A DNA stretch of 6,076 nt, taken from the NCBI GenBank assembly GCA_910588885.1, contig CAJUSQ010000154.1, positions 1 to 6,076 on the forward strand, read 5' to 3'. Shown in pieces: positions 5,550 to 6,076 of the stretch (the first letter of the stretch is position 1; every line of letters begins with the position of its first letter). The notes beneath the pieces were generated by a model. That model was not told the origin of the DNA. It did no database searches and saw only the letters and a list, made by a program, of their open reading frames with translations. The translations under genes and the position numbers were made by a program. Source of the stretch: an uncultured Lachnospiraceae bacterium. GTDB lineage: Bacteria; Bacillota; Clostridia; Lachnospirales; Lachnospiraceae.

Positions 5550-5567
5550 CATCCGGCTCCGCGGATG
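5550..5567 (-). other. Small hairpin between rplU and prp
   Basis: On the minus strand CATCCG and CGGATG form a 6-bp stem with a 6-nt loop. It buries the alternative upstream prp ATG (5550-5552), favouring the downstream start at 5519. There is no U-run, so termination is not suggested. Confidence 0.4.
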
Positions 5568-5578
5568 TCCTGTGGGTA

Positions 5579-5884
5579 TTACCCGTTGATCTTCTCGATC
5601 TTAACCTTGGTAAACGCTTGTCTGTGGCCTTTTTTCTTATGGTAGCCGGTTTTTCTCTTGTATTTGTATACAACTACCTTCTTGCCACGGCCGTTCTCTA
5701 CGACAGAAGCTTCCACAGTCGCATTGGAAACATCTCCGCCTACCTTCAAAGAATCGTTGCTGACTGCCAATACATCCTCAAAGGTAACTTTCTCACCAGC
5801 TTCCAAACCAAGCTTTTCAATGGTAATGATATCGCCTTCGGATACTTTGTACTGCTTTCCGCCTGTTGCTATAATTGCGTACAT
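5579..5884 (-). CDS. rplU: Large-subunit ribosomal protein L21
   Basis: A 101-residue L21, which binds 23S rRNA and assembles early into the 50S subunit. The N-terminus MYAIIATGGKQYKVSEGD and the C-terminal signature KRKTGYHKKKGHRQAFT (about 79-95) are diagnostic. I chose ATG at 5884, which has AGGAGG 7 nt upstream. A longer in-frame start at 5959 would extend 25 residues into the leader, next to the predicted transcription start, and has no family support. It is the first gene of the eight-gene operon, preceded by a leader that may regulate it. Confidence 0.98.
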   Translation of the reverse strand: MYAIIATGGKQYKVSEGDIITIEKLGLEAGEKVTFEDVLAVSNDSLKVGGDVSNATVEASVVENGRGKKVVVYKYKRKTGYHKKKGHRQAFTKVKIEKING

Positions 5885-5961
5885 ATCTGCACCTCCTATT
5901 ATCATTACTCGCCAGCTGCGGTGCTGCCTGGGCAGACTTAGAACCTCGCTGTGCGGCATAC
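5885..5961 (-). promoter_or_regulatory. rplU 5' leader, possible L21 autoregulatory RNA
   Basis: The predicted leader is about 77 nt. A local hairpin forms at 5924-5935 (CTGCC/GGCAG). Two alternative long-range pairings reach the ribosome binding site: GCACC (5920-5924) with GGTGC (5889-5893), overlapping two bases of the AGGAGG at 5892-5897, and TCTGC (5932-5936) with GCAGA (5886-5890). The local hairpin and the second pairing are mutually exclusive. A Firmicute L21 leader family is known, and this position fits it; I cannot confirm that this sequence matches its consensus. Confidence 0.45.
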
Positions 5962-5967
5962 CATTGT

Positions 5968-5996
5968 ATCATAGCATGTTTTTCCAGATTCGTCAA
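5968..5996 (-). promoter_or_regulatory. Strong promoter of the rplU-rsfS operon
   Basis: On the minus strand -35 TTGACG (5991-5996), a 17-bp spacer and -10 TATGAT (5968-5973), preceded by TGC for an extended -10. An eight-base A-tract (plus-strand T at 6000-6007) lies just upstream of the -35, as in an UP element. This suits a ribosomal protein operon. The start should be near 5961. I see no gene in 5997-6076. Confidence 0.8.
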
Positions 5997-6076
5997 CCGT
6001 TTTTTTTCGGCGAATTCCGCTTTCGTAAAATGTAATTTCTTTTGCCACAATGCCGAAAAGTACTGCAAAATTCAAA

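Noticed and set aside
5885..5959. Upstream in-frame start for rplU
   Set aside because: It begins within a few bases of the predicted transcription start, and L21 proteins begin MYAII-like at 5884.
5817..6068. An 83-codon minus-strand frame over the rplU promoter and start
   Set aside because: It overlaps rplU in another frame, spans its promoter and leader, and its basic, low-complexity product resembles no family.

Overview
The window looks chromosomal and comes from a Gram-positive Firmicute, most likely a clostridial anaerobe of the Lachnospiraceae type. Three things point there: L27 carries the Firmicute N-terminal extension with its dedicated protease Prp encoded next to it; a LexA of about 205 residues is paired divergently with a small LysM membrane protein; and the operon order is rplU-prp-rpmA-obgE-yhbY-nadD-yqeK-rsfS without the spo0B found in Bacillus. 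The family assignment is inference. Nothing suggests a plasmid, phage or genomic island.

Layout. Positions 1-236 hold no convincing gene, but contain an alternating array of inverted repeats with two strong hairpins. Positions 237-554 (minus) encode a LysM membrane protein resembling the SOS cell-division inhibitor YneA. Positions 555-735 are a divergent SOS control region: a consensus sigma-A promoter drives the LysM gene, an extended -10 promoter drives lexA, and five LexA-box-like sites lie across both. Positions 736-1353 (plus) are lexA. Positions 1354-1504 form a structured convergent intergenic region. From 1505 to about 5996 everything is a single minus-strand operon, with its promoter at the right end of the window. 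In transcription order it encodes L21 (rplU), the L27 protease (prp), L27 (rpmA), the ribosome-assembly GTPase ObgE, the RNA-binding assembly factor YhbY, NaMN adenylyltransferase NadD, the HD-domain Ap4A hydrolase YqeK, and the ribosome silencing factor RsfS.

How they work together. The operon joins 50S subunit components (L21, L27), processing of L27, 50S assembly or checking (ObgE, YhbY), 50S silencing (RsfS), and nucleotide/NAD metabolism (NadD, YqeK). The left part is a DNA-damage module: LexA represses itself and a membrane-anchored cell-wall-binding protein that probably delays division during SOS.

The protein-coding content is ordinary core genome and I do not see an undescribed multi-gene system. 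The parts worth a second look are non-coding: the near-symmetric LexA site array, the alternating palindromes at 2-120, the structured region at 1416-1499, possible Shine-Dalgarno pairing in the L21 leader, a 16-codon mini-ORF that would couple to yqeK, and a hairpin with a U-run between rpmA and obgE.
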